Assembly (NCBI RefSeq): GCF_010977555.1
Contig: NZ_CP048815.1
Coordinates: forward strand, 5,014,501 to 5,078,500
Direction of reading: 5' to 3'
DNA length: 64,000 nt
Origin: Caulobacter rhizosphaerae
GTDB lineage: Bacteria > Pseudomonadota > Alphaproteobacteria > Caulobacterales > Caulobacteraceae
Shown here: positions 17,941-25,522 of the stretch, piece by piece
Position numbering within the stretch: the first letter of the stretch is position 1
How the letters are laid out: each line of letters begins with the position of its first letter
Position numbers and translations under genes: made by a program
Notes under the pieces: generated by a model
Database searches by the model: none
What the model was told of the DNA's origin: nothing
Seen by the model: the letters and a program-made list of their open reading frames with translations, nothing else

Positions 17941-17949
17941 TGTGGATAA
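17941..17949 (-). promoter_or_regulatory. Perfect DnaA box
   Basis: TGTGGATAA is the exact complement of TTATCCACA. A weaker relative, TGTGGATGC, lies 59 bases to the left (17,882). It sits 32 bases before the start of a small gene. A single perfect box can be chance or a DnaA-controlled promoter. Confidence 0.5.
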
Positions 17950-17980
17950 CGTGGGGAACAACACGCGCAGGGAGGTCGTC

Positions 17981-18190
17981 ATGGCTGAAGTGCACTATGG
18001 AGTGGTCCGCGTTGGGGAGACCTGGGCCATCATCGGCGACCAGCTTCGAGTTGGCGCCTACACCACCCGTCGACAGGCCGAGACCGCGGCCCGCCGCCTG
18101 GCCGAACAGGTGACCGGCGTGGGCCTTCCGGTCCGCATGCATCTGCAGGACGACACCGGCCAGTTGCACAAGCCGACCCTGCTGAGCTGA
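17981..18190 (+). CDS. Small conserved-looking hypothetical protein
   Basis: 69 residues, compact and charged, beginning AEVHYGVVRVGETWAIIGDQ with a helix TRRQAETAARRLAEQ. It resembles small soluble proteins in which a beta-hairpin is followed by a helix, but no family is recognised. A strong ribosome site GGGAGG precedes the ATG by about 6 bases, which supports translation. A DnaA box lies just upstream. Confidence 0.6.
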   Translation: MAEVHYGVVRVGETWAIIGDQLRVGAYTTRRQAETAARRLAEQVTGVGLPVRMHLQDDTGQLHKPTLLS

Positions 18191-18245
18191 ACTTCAAGCG
18201 GGCGCGAGGGCGATCAGGAAACTGATCACCTCGTCGTGCGCTTTG

Positions 18246-18276
18246 CTCCTGAGAAAGCTCGGCTGTTTTTCAGGAG
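18246..18276 (+). promoter_or_regulatory. Hairpin that could hide the ribosome site of the Crp/Fnr gene
   Basis: CTCCTGA (18,246-18,252) is the exact complement of TCAGGAG (18,270-18,276), which contains most of the AGGAGG ribosome site before the GTG at 18,283. A smaller AGC-TCG-GCT helix fits inside. A GATCAG-GAAA-CTGATC hairpin lies just upstream (about 18,212-18,227). Confidence 0.45.
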
Positions 18277-18282
18277 GCGAAC

Positions 18283-19035
18283 GTGGCCGATACCGCTGAA
18301 CTGTCTGTCATGGGCGCGACCCTGCCGCCGGGCTGCGCCGGCAATCGCCTGCTGGCGGCCCTGCGCCCCGACGATCTGGCGATGCTGGCGCCGCACCTGT
18401 CGCCCCGGGCCCTGACCACCGGCCAGACCCTGTTCGACGCCGGCGACGACGTCGTCGAGACCGTCCTGCCCTGCTACTCGACCATGATCTCGCTGCTGGT
18501 GATCACCCGTGACGGCGACGAGATCGAGGTCGCCTCGATCGGTCGCGAAGGGGCGATCGGCGGCATCGTCAGCGCCGGCTTCAAGCCCGCCTACGGCCGC
18601 GCCGTGGTCCGCATCCCCGGCGCCGCGCTCGGCATTCCCACCCATCGGCTGGAGGAGGCCAAGCTGCGCTCGCCGGCCCTGGCCGACCTGTTCGCCCGCT
18701 ATGCCGACGTGCTGCTGGCCCAGATGATGCAGTCCTCGGCCTGCAACGCCCTGCACAGCATCGACCAGCGCCTGTGCCGCTGGCTGCTGTCGACCCACGA
18801 CCGGGCCAACGACGCCACGATCCGCCTGACCCAGGAGACCCTGGCCGACATGCTGGGCGTGCAGCGCACCACGGTCACCGCTGTGGCCAAGGCCCTGCAG
18901 GACGAGGGTCTGATCCGGACCGGTCGCGGCCGTATCGAGATCCTCGATCGGCCTCGCCTGGAGCGCCGGGCCTGCGAATGCCACGACCAGGTCGAGGCGC
19001 ACTTTCAACGGATGCTGCCGGAGGTGCAGACCTGA
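18283..19035 (+). CDS. Crp/Fnr-family transcription regulator
   Basis: 250 residues. An N-terminal cyclic-nucleotide-binding-like beta roll (about 25-140; TTGQTLFDAGD, VASIGREGAIGG) is followed by a Crp-type winged helix (about 165-235; LTQETLADMLGVQRTTVTAVAKALQDEGLI). There is no N-terminal cysteine cluster, so it is not an FNR oxygen sensor. The cAMP-binding arginine is not obvious, so the signal is unknown. GTG start with AGGAGG upstream, partly buried in a hairpin. Confidence 0.88.
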   Translation: MADTAELSVMGATLPPGCAGNRLLAALRPDDLAMLAPHLSPRALTTGQTLFDAGDDVVETVLPCYSTMISLLVITRDGDEIEVASIGREGAIGGIVSAGFKPAYGRAVVRIPGAALGIPTHRLEEAKLRSPALADLFARYADVLLAQMMQSSACNALHSIDQRLCRWLLSTHDRANDATIRLTQETLADMLGVQRTTVTAVAKALQDEGLIRTGRGRIEILDRPRLERRACECHDQVEAHFQRMLPEVQT

Positions 19036-19055
19036 TTTCGAGGTCTCCGGTAACC

Positions 19056-19193
19056 TCAATCCCGCCGCAGGGCGTCCGGCTGGACCTCGGCCTCCGACGT
19101 CCAGAAACAGGCGGCCATCGTGGTCAGGATCATCGCGATCAGGGCCAGCATGCCTCTGGGCGGGGCCAGGCCCGCGATGTCTTGCGGAGTCAT
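19056..19193 (-). CDS. Small single-span membrane protein, hypothetical
   Basis: 45 residues starting MTPQDIAGLAPPRGM, followed by a hydrophobic stretch (LALIAMILTTMAACFW) and a charged tail ending DALRRD. An AGAGGAAA ribosome site lies about 8 bases upstream of the ATG. It is convergent with the Crp/Fnr gene. A one-span micropeptide is plausible, but no homologue is recognised. Confidence 0.45.
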   Translation of the reverse strand: MTPQDIAGLAPPRGMLALIAMILTTMAACFWTSEAEVQPDALRRD

Positions 19194-19369
19194 CCGTCGT
19201 TTCCTCTGGCGACGCCCCGGTCTGATGCGCAGGCTGTCGGCAGAAAAAGCTTGTCACCGGTCGAAGGGTTCCGCAAGCGGCTAATTTATATGGACATTTT
19301 TTAGACGACACGGTCCAGCTTTAGCCTCAACCCTGACGGTCGGCACACGCTGTCCCTTCAGAGGGACGG

Positions 19370-19825
19370 CTATCCGCCGAACCGCTCGAACGTCTCGGCG
19401 ATCACCTGGCGGGTCACGTCCCACTCCACCATGGCCAGCGCCTCCTCCAGCGGCACGAACCGGGCCTCGGCCGCGTCGTCGCCGGCCACCGGTTCGCCCG
19501 AGATCCACCGCGCCGCGTAGTCGATCATCACGTAGTGGCGGGTGGTCTCGCCCGTGGCCGGCGAGGTGAACAGGCCGTCGACCACGTCGATCAGGCCCAG
19601 CAACTGCGCCTGGACGCCGGTCTCCTCGGCCAGTTCGCGCAAGGCGGCCACGGCCGTGGTCTCGCCGCGCTCCAGTCGGCCGCCGGGCAGGCTCCACTGG
19701 CCCAGGCGCGGCGGCGTGCCGCGCTTGATCAGCAGCACATGGTCGCCACGCAGGCACACGACGCCGACGGTGGGGACAGGGAACTCGGAAGCTGCAGGAG
19801 CGACGGCGGCGGAAGCGCGAGACAT
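19370..19825 (-). CDS. Nudix hydrolase
   Basis: 151 residues with a full Nudix box (GGRLERGETTAVAALRELAEETG, about 47-69) after a LGQWSLPGG strand. This group hydrolyses nucleoside diphosphate derivatives such as ADP-ribose or NADH-like compounds using Mg2+; the substrate cannot be read from the box. It is followed by TERFGG at the C terminus. It stands alone, with a 1P-type palindrome between it and the patatin gene end. Confidence 0.88.
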   Translation of the reverse strand: MSRASAAVAPAASEFPVPTVGVVCLRGDHVLLIKRGTPPRLGQWSLPGGRLERGETTAVAALRELAEETGVQAQLLGLIDVVDGLFTSPATGETTRHYVMIDYAARWISGEPVAGDDAAEARFVPLEEALAMVEWDVTRQVIAETFERFGG

Positions 19826-19880
19826 GGGCGTCAGATACGCTCCGTTCGGACCGCGTCAAGCCGTTGGGGATACGGCGACC

Positions 19881-19912
19881 GGGGACAGGCGCATGCGCCT
19901 GTCCCCGACCTC
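19881..19912. repeat. Palindrome GGGGACAGGCGCA/TGCGCCTGTCCCC with GACCTC flank
   Basis: Perfect 26-bp palindrome (19,881-19,906) plus GACCTC. It is the same element as inside the carboxylase gene at 2,498-2,523. The flank continues into TCA, the stop codon of the patatin gene. Confidence 0.88.
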
Positions 19913-19913
19913 A

Positions 19914-20975
19914 TCACGGAAACCCCGCCCTCAGGTCCAGGCTGGAACTGACCCCGACCTGGGTCAGGCAATGGCCCAGCCAGTCGTCGGCGGCCTTGTA
20001 TCCGCGCTCCCGAAGGTCGGTCAGGAAGCCCCATTCGGTGTCGAACTTGCTGCCCAGCGACAGGTCGGCCAGGGCGTTGTCGGCGGTGATGGCGTGCATC
20101 AGCATCCGCCGGTAGCGGCCGCGGGCGTTGTCCTTCAGCAGGCCTTCGTCCAGCAGCTTCTGTACGAAGCCGATGGCCCGCAGCTCGCTGGCCAGGGCGG
20201 CGTTGAAGGTGATCTCGTTCAGCCGGTCCATGATCTCGCCCGGCGTCTTGGGCGTCTCGTCGCGGACGAACGGGTTGAGGCTGACCAGCAGGATGTCGTC
20301 GGGCGTATCGTCGTAGAACAGCGGCCACAGCGGCGGATTGGCCAGGAACCCGCCGTCCCAGTAGGGCTCGCCGTCGATCTCCACCGCCTGGAACACCTGG
20401 GGCAGGCAGGCGCTGGCCAGGATGTGGCGGGCGGTCAGCTCGGTCTCGCGGAACACCTTGGACCGGCTGGTGCGCACCTGGGTGGCGGCGATGTACAGCT
20501 TGATCGGCGATCGCTCGCGCAGGGCCTTGAAATCGATCTCGCCTTCCAGGGCGTCATGCAGCGGGTTCAGGTTGAACGGATTGAACTCGTAGGGGCTCAT
20601 CGACAGGGCGAAGGTCTCGGCCAGCCGCCAGCCGGGGCTGTTCTTGAGCCAGTCGGCCCCGCCGGCGAAGGCGTTGGTCCAGATGCTGGTGTCGCCGAAC
20701 ACGTTGCGGCCGCCGTTGCGGTTGACCTGCTTCCAGAACCGTTCGAGCCGAGCCTTGGCCCCGTCGCGGCCGCCGTCGATCAGCCCCTGGGCCAGGCAGA
20801 CGGCGTTCATCGCCCCGGCCGAGGCGGCGGTCACCGCCTGGATCTCCAGGTGCTCCTCCTCGAGCAGGCGGTCCAGCACGCCCCACTCGAACGCCCCGTG
20901 CGAGCCGCCGCCCTGCAGGGCCAGGGCGATGGGCCGGGGACCGGAAGGCTTCTTCTTGAACGGCGGGATGGGCAT
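19914..20975 (-). CDS. Patatin-like phospholipase
   Basis: About 353 residues. The oxyanion glycine motif LALQGGGSHGAFEWG (about 19-33), the nucleophile elbow AASAGAMN with Ser in place of the standard G-x-S-x-G first glycine, and the catalytic Asp in YWDGGFLANPP form the patatin Ser-Asp dyad. It probably hydrolyses membrane lipid acyl chains or acts on polyhydroxybutyrate. No signal peptide. The ATG at 20,975 (MPIPPFKKK) is preferred; earlier Met codons fall within a repeat. Confidence 0.86.
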   Translation of the reverse strand: MPIPPFKKKPSGPRPIALALQGGGSHGAFEWGVLDRLLEEEHLEIQAVTAASAGAMNAVCLAQGLIDGGRDGAKARLERFWKQVNRNGGRNVFGDTSIWTNAFAGGADWLKNSPGWRLAETFALSMSPYEFNPFNLNPLHDALEGEIDFKALRERSPIKLYIAATQVRTSRSKVFRETELTARHILASACLPQVFQAVEIDGEPYWDGGFLANPPLWPLFYDDTPDDILLVSLNPFVRDETPKTPGEIMDRLNEITFNAALASELRAIGFVQKLLDEGLLKDNARGRYRRMLMHAITADNALADLSLGSKFDTEWGFLTDLRERGYKAADDWLGHCLTQVGVSSSLDLRAGFP

Positions 20976-20994
20976 GGGGCGTTCTCGATCCATG

Positions 20995-21078
20995 GCCGGG
21001 GACATGCCCTTGCGGCGTGTCCCCATCAGAAATCACCGAGCCTGATCAGGCGACACGCCGCAAGGGCATGTCCCCGGC
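20995..21078. repeat. Inverted repeat, GGGGACATGCC type
   Basis: Two 27-base arms (20,995-21,021 and 21,052-21,078) are exact reverse complements around a central GCCTGATCAGGC palindrome (21,040-21,051). Related to the 15,815 repeat. It fills the gap between the patatin and hydroxybutyrate dehydrogenase genes and replaces any ordinary ribosome site for the former. Confidence 0.88.
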
Positions 21079-21088
21079 GCGATGACCG

Positions 21089-21886
21089 CTACTGCGCCGT
21101 CCAGCCGCCGTCGATGCTGAAGGCCGCGCCGTTGGCCGAGGCCCCCGCGTCGGAAACCAGGTACAGCAGCATGCCGTTCAACTGGTCGAAGGTGACGAAC
21201 TGCTTGGTCGGTTGGGCGGCCAGGATCACGTCCTTCATCACCGCCTCTTCCGAGATCCCCCGGGCCTTGGCCTGGTCGACGATCTGGGCCTCGACCAGCG
21301 GGGTCTTCACGAACCCCGGGCAGATGGCGTTGCAGGTGATCCCGAAGGTGGCGGTCTCCAGCGCGACGGTCTTGGTCAGGCCCAGGATGCCGTGCTTGGC
21401 GGCCACATAGGCGCTCTTGAACGGCGAGGCGACCAGACCGTGGGCCGAGGCGATGTTGACGATCCGTCCGCGCCCCTGCTCCTTCATAATCGGCACGGCC
21501 GCGCGCGTGGCGTGGAAGGCTGACGACAGGTTGATGGCGATGATCAGGTCCCACTGGTCGACCGGGAAGTCCTCGATCGGGGCCACGTGCTGGACGCCGG
21601 CGTTGTTGACCAGGATGTCCAGCTCGCCGAACTCGGCCTTGGCCGCGGCCACCATCTCGGCGATCTGGCCGGGCTTGGTCATGTCGGCGCCGTTGTAGAG
21701 CACCTCGACGCCATGCTTCTCGGCCAGGGCGGCGCGGGTCTTCTCGATGGCGGTCATCTCGCCCAGGCCATTGAGGACGATGTTGACGCCCTGTGCGGCC
21801 AAGGCGTCGGCCATGGCGTGGCCAATGCCGCTGGTCGAACCGGTCACGATCGCGACCTGCCCCTGCAAACCGAAATCCACGGCCAT
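21089..21886 (-). CDS. bdhA: D-3-hydroxybutyrate dehydrogenase
   Basis: 265-residue classical SDR: NAD-binding TGSTSGIG (about 15-22), NNAG at about 95, catalytic Ser-Tyr-Lys (NIASAHGLV ... SAYVAAKHG). The length and the Gln-rich AGVQHVAPIEDFPVDQWD segment match 3-hydroxybutyrate dehydrogenases, which interconvert hydroxybutyrate and acetoacetate in PHB and ketone-body use. The ATG at 21,886 has AAGGAGAGG upstream. An upstream palindrome resembles a PhaR site, fitting PHB-linked control. Confidence 0.9.
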   Translation of the reverse strand: MAVDFGLQGQVAIVTGSTSGIGHAMADALAAQGVNIVLNGLGEMTAIEKTRAALAEKHGVEVLYNGADMTKPGQIAEMVAAAKAEFGELDILVNNAGVQHVAPIEDFPVDQWDLIIAINLSSAFHATRAAVPIMKEQGRGRIVNIASAHGLVASPFKSAYVAAKHGILGLTKTVALETATFGITCNAICPGFVKTPLVEAQIVDQAKARGISEEAVMKDVILAAQPTKQFVTFDQLNGMLLYLVSDAGASANGAAFSIDGGWTAQ

Positions 21887-21914
21887 CGGCCTCTCCTTGC
21901 GCTCACCGCACACC

Positions 21915-21931
21915 ATGTTGCAGCGCAACAT
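21915..21931. promoter_or_regulatory. PhaR-like operator upstream of bdhA
   Basis: ATGTTGC-AGC-GCAACAT: 7-base arms and a 3-base centre. PhaR regulators of PHB metabolism are reported to bind TGC-rich palindromes of this spacing. It lies 29 bases from the bdhA start. It also overlaps an upstream in-frame ATG, arguing against that start. Confidence 0.5.
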
Positions 21932-21998
21932 ACAGCTGGCGCTCGCCCAAGTACACCGGCGATCAGCGCAGCCTATATAATTTCACCGATAGATGAAT

Positions 21999-22766
21999 TC
22001 AGGGCTGGAGGCGAGCGAAAACCCAGTCTGCCGGGGTCGAGAGGTCGGCGCGGTAGCGGTAGCCGTCCAGGTCGAAGGCCCTGAGGTCGTCGGCCCGGTC
22101 GATCCGGTTGTCGATCGCGAACCTGGCCATGCGGCCGCGGGCCTTCTTGGCGAAGAAGCCCAGCACCCGCAGGGTGTTGCCCTTCTCTTCCTTGAAGTGG
22201 CAGGTCACGGTCGGCAGCTTGAGGGCCTTGGCGTCGACGGCGCCGAAATATTCCTGGCTGGCCAGGTTCACCAGGGTCGGGTCAGTGTGCTCCTGGGCGG
22301 CGACATTGAGGGTCTTGGCGATGGTCTCGCCCCAGAAGTCGTAGAGGTTGGCGCCACGCTTGGTCTTCAGCCGCGTGCCCATCTCCAGGCGGTAGGCCTG
22401 CAGGGCATCCAGCGGCCGCAGCACGCCATACAGGCCCGACAGGATCCGCAGGTGGTCCTGGGCCCAGTCCAGGGCCGGACGATCCAGCTCGCGGGCGTTC
22501 AGCCCGGCATAGACGTCGCCGTTGAAGGCGATCACCGCCTGCAGGCCGTCCTCGACCTGGGCGTCGAAGTCCTGGAAACGCGCATGGTTCAGCACCGCCA
22601 GCTTCTCGGAGATGTGCATCAGCCGGCGCAGGTCGGCGACCGTCAGCTTGCGCGTCGCCTTGGCCAGCTCCGCGATCTGGGGCTTCAGCTCTGGCGTGGT
22701 GAGCGGCAGGACCTCGTCGGGCGCGGTGAAGTCCAGCGACTTGGCGGGAGAGATGACCATCAGCAT
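21999..22766 (-). CDS. yaaA: YaaA-family peroxide stress protein
   Basis: 255 residues matching the YaaA (DUF328) family along its whole length: the opening MLVISPAKSLD-type motif, HISEKLAVLNHARF, GDVYAGLNA, LRILSGLYGVLRPLDALQAYRLEMGTRL, and NLASQEYF. In E. coli YaaA limits intracellular iron and oxidative DNA damage after peroxide. No partner gene is visible; upstream is a divergent membrane protein. Confidence 0.92.
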   Translation of the reverse strand: MLMVISPAKSLDFTAPDEVLPLTTPELKPQIAELAKATRKLTVADLRRLMHISEKLAVLNHARFQDFDAQVEDGLQAVIAFNGDVYAGLNARELDRPALDWAQDHLRILSGLYGVLRPLDALQAYRLEMGTRLKTKRGANLYDFWGETIAKTLNVAAQEHTDPTLVNLASQEYFGAVDAKALKLPTVTCHFKEEKGNTLRVLGFFAKKARGRMARFAIDNRIDRADDLRAFDLDGYRYRADLSTPADWVFARLQP

Positions 22767-22867
22767 GGCGGTGCAGATAGAGGCTCAGGACGGCCAGGGC
22801 TAGTGCGAGGCTGGACAATGGGCCCGCCCGCCGCGATGTTGCCCGCCCTTTCGCCGGACCATGACCG

Positions 22868-23200
22868 ATGCCCCCGCTTCTTGGCCTCCTGGCCGCCCTG
22901 ACCTGCCCGCTGGTGATGTTCGTGGGCCTGTTCCTGGTGATCCGCACGCCGGGGCTGAAGTGGCGCATCGCCTGGGCGGTGCTGTGCTTCGTCGGCATCG
23001 GGGCGTTCTGGATGCGGGCCTCGACGGGCGAGTGGGGCTTCCTGCCTATGGCGATCAACCTGCTGGGTCCGGGCCAGCAGCCCGGCTTCTACAAGGCCAC
23101 GATCCCGGTCGGCGCCCTGGCCTCGATCTTCGTGTGCGTCAGCGTCCGGCGCGCCCGGAAGGCGGCCCTGGCGGCGAAGCAGACGGACGGCGCGGCTTAG
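22868..23200 (+). CDS. Hypothetical inner-membrane protein
   Basis: 110 residues with an N-terminal hydrophobic helix (about 5-25), a second (about 34-50) and a third near 80-92, plus a basic tail (RRARKAALAAK). No family is recognised. The gene is divergent from yaaA and convergent with the FAD oxidoreductase. It may be a small integral membrane protein of unknown function. Confidence 0.5.
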   Translation: MPPLLGLLAALTCPLVMFVGLFLVIRTPGLKWRIAWAVLCFVGIGAFWMRASTGEWGFLPMAINLLGPGQQPGFYKATIPVGALASIFVCVSVRRARKAALAAKQTDGAA

Positions 23201-23215
23201 AACCCGGTCCGAACG

Positions 23216-24625
23216 CTAGAACAGCACGCGCGGGTTCATGATCCGCGTCGGGTCCAGGGCCGCGCGGATGGCGCGCAGGGCCTCGATCTCGACGGCGCTC
23301 TTGTAGCGCAGGGCCTCGGCCGACTTCATCGTCCCCAGGCCGTGCTCGGCGCTGATCGAGCCGTCCATCGCCGCGACGATGTCGTGGACGATCCGCGCGC
23401 CCGCGTCGCGCAGGGTGTCATGAGCGTCGTCCGAACCGCCGTCCGGCCGCAGCACGTCGTAGTGGACGTTGCCGTCGCCGACATGGCCGAAGGCCACGAC
23501 CCGCACGCCGGGCGACAGCCCCTCCACCGCCGCCGTGGCCTGGTCGATGAAGTCGGCGACCTTGGAGACGGGCACCGAGACGTCGTGCTTCCAGGCCGCG
23601 CCCTCGGGCTTCTGGCCGCCGGACTGGTTTTCGCGCACCGCCCAGAAGGCGTGCGCCTGGGCGTCGGATTGCGCGACAGCCGCGTCCTGGATCAGGCCGC
23701 GCTCCAGCGCCCCGGCGAGAAGCCGTTCCATGGCCGCCTCGGCCGCGCCGGGTTCGCCCGAGGCGGTCTCGACCAACACGTACCAGGGGTGCACCGCCGC
23801 CAGCGGTTCGCGCAGGCCGGGGATGTTCTTCAGGGCGAAGGCCACGCCCAGGCGGCTCATCAGCTCGAAGGCCTCGACCGCGCCCCCGGTCTCGTCCTTG
23901 GCCCGGGCCAGCAGGGCGATGGCGTCGTGCGGCGTGGCGACGGCGGCGATGGCCACGCAGCGCGAGGCCAGCCGCGGATAGAGCTTCAGGCTGGCGGCGG
24001 TGATGATCCCCAGCGTGCCCTCGGCCCCGATCAGCAGGTGCTTGAGGTCATAGCCGGTGTTGTCCTTGCGCAGCCGCTTGAGGCCGTTCCAGACCTCGCC
24101 GTTGGGCAGCACCGCTTCGATCCCCAGGATCTGGTCGCGCATCACGCCATAGCGCAGCACCGCCGTGCCGCCGGCATTGGTCGAGGCCAGGCCGCCGATC
24201 GTGCACGAGCCCTCCGAGGCCAGGCTCAGCGGGAAGCGGCGGTTGACCGACAGGGCGACCTCGTGGGCCCTGGCCAGGGTCACCCCCGCCTCCAGCACCA
24301 TCACGTCGTCGAAGGCGTCGACGTCGCGCACGGCCGTCAGCTTCTCGGTCGAGAGCAGGATCTCTCCGCGCGGGATCTGGCCGGCGACCAGGCCGGTGTT
24401 GCCGCCCTGCGGAGTGATGGCCACGCCGTCGGCCGCGCAGACGCCGACCACCGCCGCGACCTGCGCCGTGGAGCGGGGCAGGGCCAGCAGCGGCGTCTGG
24501 CCGGTCCAGCGGCCGCGCCATTCCTGCAGCTTGGGGGCCAGGCGGTCGGGATCCTGGCTCCACCCGCCTTCGCCGAGCACGGCCTTCAGGCGGGACAGGG
24601 TGTCGGCGGGAACAGGCTTGGTCAT
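23216..24625 (-). CDS. FAD-dependent D-2-hydroxyacid dehydrogenase (D-2-hydroxyglutarate / D-lactate type)
   Basis: 469 residues. PCMH/VAO-type FAD domain (ITPQGGNTGLVAGQ, GGLASTNAGGTAVLRYG, IGAEGTLGIIT) followed by an FAD-oxidase C domain with FGHVGDGNVHYDVL and SAEHGLGTMK, the metal-binding signature of D-2-hydroxyglutarate and D-lactate dehydrogenases. The KHDVSVPVS segment favours the 2-hydroxyglutarate group. The exact substrate needs assay. The electron acceptor is probably an electron-transfer flavoprotein or quinone. Confidence 0.87.
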   Translation of the reverse strand: MTKPVPADTLSRLKAVLGEGGWSQDPDRLAPKLQEWRGRWTGQTPLLALPRSTAQVAAVVGVCAADGVAITPQGGNTGLVAGQIPRGEILLSTEKLTAVRDVDAFDDVMVLEAGVTLARAHEVALSVNRRFPLSLASEGSCTIGGLASTNAGGTAVLRYGVMRDQILGIEAVLPNGEVWNGLKRLRKDNTGYDLKHLLIGAEGTLGIITAASLKLYPRLASRCVAIAAVATPHDAIALLARAKDETGGAVEAFELMSRLGVAFALKNIPGLREPLAAVHPWYVLVETASGEPGAAEAAMERLLAGALERGLIQDAAVAQSDAQAHAFWAVRENQSGGQKPEGAAWKHDVSVPVSKVADFIDQATAAVEGLSPGVRVVAFGHVGDGNVHYDVLRPDGGSDDAHDTLRDAGARIVHDIVAAMDGSISAEHGLGTMKSAEALRYKSAVEIEALRAIRAALDPTRIMNPRVLF

Positions 24626-24660
24626 GGGCGGGGAGGATACGCTTTCTGGGCGGTCGCTGT

Positions 24661-24672
24661 CAGTATATACTG
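24661..24672. promoter_or_regulatory. VapBC promoter operator
   Basis: CAGTATATACTG is a perfect 12-bp palindrome, with a half copy (CTATAC) ten bases on, directly before the antitoxin start. TA antitoxins usually repress their own promoter from such sites. Confidence 0.6.
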
Positions 24673-24692
24673 CCGTCTATACGGAGACCGGC

Positions 24693-24971
24693 ATGGGCAT
24701 CCTAATCAAGAACCCCGAGGCCGAACGCGCGGTGCGCGAACTGGCCGAACTGACCGGCGAGAGCCTGACCACCGCCGTCGAAGTCGCGGTGAAGGAGCGG
24801 TTGGAGGCCAAACGCGCAGCGGCTCCACGCCACAAGCCGCGCAGCGTCGCGGAAATGGACGCGATCACCTGGAAATACCTGACGCCGGAAGCGCGCGCCG
24901 GTCTCATCCCGCCGATCACCAAGGCCGACTTCGACGAGATTAACGAGATCCCTGGCCTGGACGACGAATGA
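24693..24971 (+). CDS. vapB: VapB-type antitoxin (Rv0623-like)
   Basis: 92 residues. The N-terminal strand-helix pattern (ILIKNPEAERAVRELAELTGESLTTAVEVAVKERL) matches the Rv0623-type VapB DNA-binding fold, and the C-terminal stretch (about 50-92) would wrap the toxin. The stop overlaps the toxin start (ATGA), the classic coupling of type II modules. A palindrome covers the likely promoter. The Asp/Glu-rich tail is acidic. Confidence 0.88.
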   Translation: MGILIKNPEAERAVRELAELTGESLTTAVEVAVKERLEAKRAAAPRHKPRSVAEMDAITWKYLTPEARAGLIPPITKADFDEINEIPGLDDE

Positions 24972-25363
24972 GGCTTGTCGTCGATAGCTCGGCCCTGGTC
25001 GCCATCGCCTTGCGCGAGCCAGACCGAGGCCCGTTTATCCACGCCCTGGAAGCCGCCAACGAAATCCTGATCTCGCCTATGAACTACGTCGAGACAGGCG
25101 TCGTGCTGACCACGCACAAGCTGTTCACCTCGCGCGACACGATCGGCGCCTGGCTCACCGCCTACCGTGTCCAGGTCGCGCGCGAGCCCGCGATAGAAGC
25201 GGCTGCGCTCGAAGCCTATCTCCAGTTCGGCAAGGACCGCCATCCCGCCCGCCTGAATCTGGCCGACTGCTTCGCCTACGCCCTGGCCAAGTCGCTGGAC
25301 GCGCCCCTGCTCTACAAAGGCGACGACTTTCCGCTGACCGACGTCCGCTCGGCGCTGGACTAG
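24968..25363 (+). CDS. vapC: VapC-type PIN-domain toxin
   Basis: 131-residue PIN ribonuclease. Conserved acidic residues: Asp6 in VVDSSAL, Glu in NYVETG (about 42), Asp in NLADCFAYALA (about 100), and Asp in YKGDDF (about 118). These bind Mg2+ at the active site. Likely cleaves a tRNA or rRNA unless the antitoxin is present. All catalytic positions are intact, so the module should be functional. Confidence 0.9.
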   Translation: MRLVVDSSALVAIALREPDRGPFIHALEAANEILISPMNYVETGVVLTTHKLFTSRDTIGAWLTAYRVQVAREPAIEAAALEAYLQFGKDRHPARLNLADCFAYALAKSLDAPLLYKGDDFPLTDVRSALD

Positions 25364-25396
25364 GGGCCATGGCTCCTAGGCGTCACGACGCGAATG

Positions 25397-25483
25397 CCTC
25401 GTCCTTCGACAAGCTCAGGATGAGGAATTCGAGTGCCGACGTCGCAACAGTAGCCCTCATCCTGAGCTTGTCGAAGGACGAGG
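25397..25483. repeat. Long inverted repeat, TCGTCCTTCGACAAGCTCAGGATGAGG type
   Basis: Two 29-base arms (25,397-25,425 and 25,455-25,483) are exact reverse complements around 29 bases. It sits 34 bases after vapC and before the convergent hypothetical gene, so it may terminate both. It shares the TCCTTCGA and CTCAGGATGAGG words with repeats at 28,143 and 51,247. Confidence 0.9.
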
Positions 25484-25522
25484 GCGGCTCCCGGGCGCTC
25501 ATCTCGCCGTCGTCCGCGGATC

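Noticed and set aside
21887..21931. An upstream ATG at 21,931 for bdhA
   Set aside because: It lies within the palindrome and has no ribosome site; the ATG at 21,886 has AAGGAGAGG and gives the family length.
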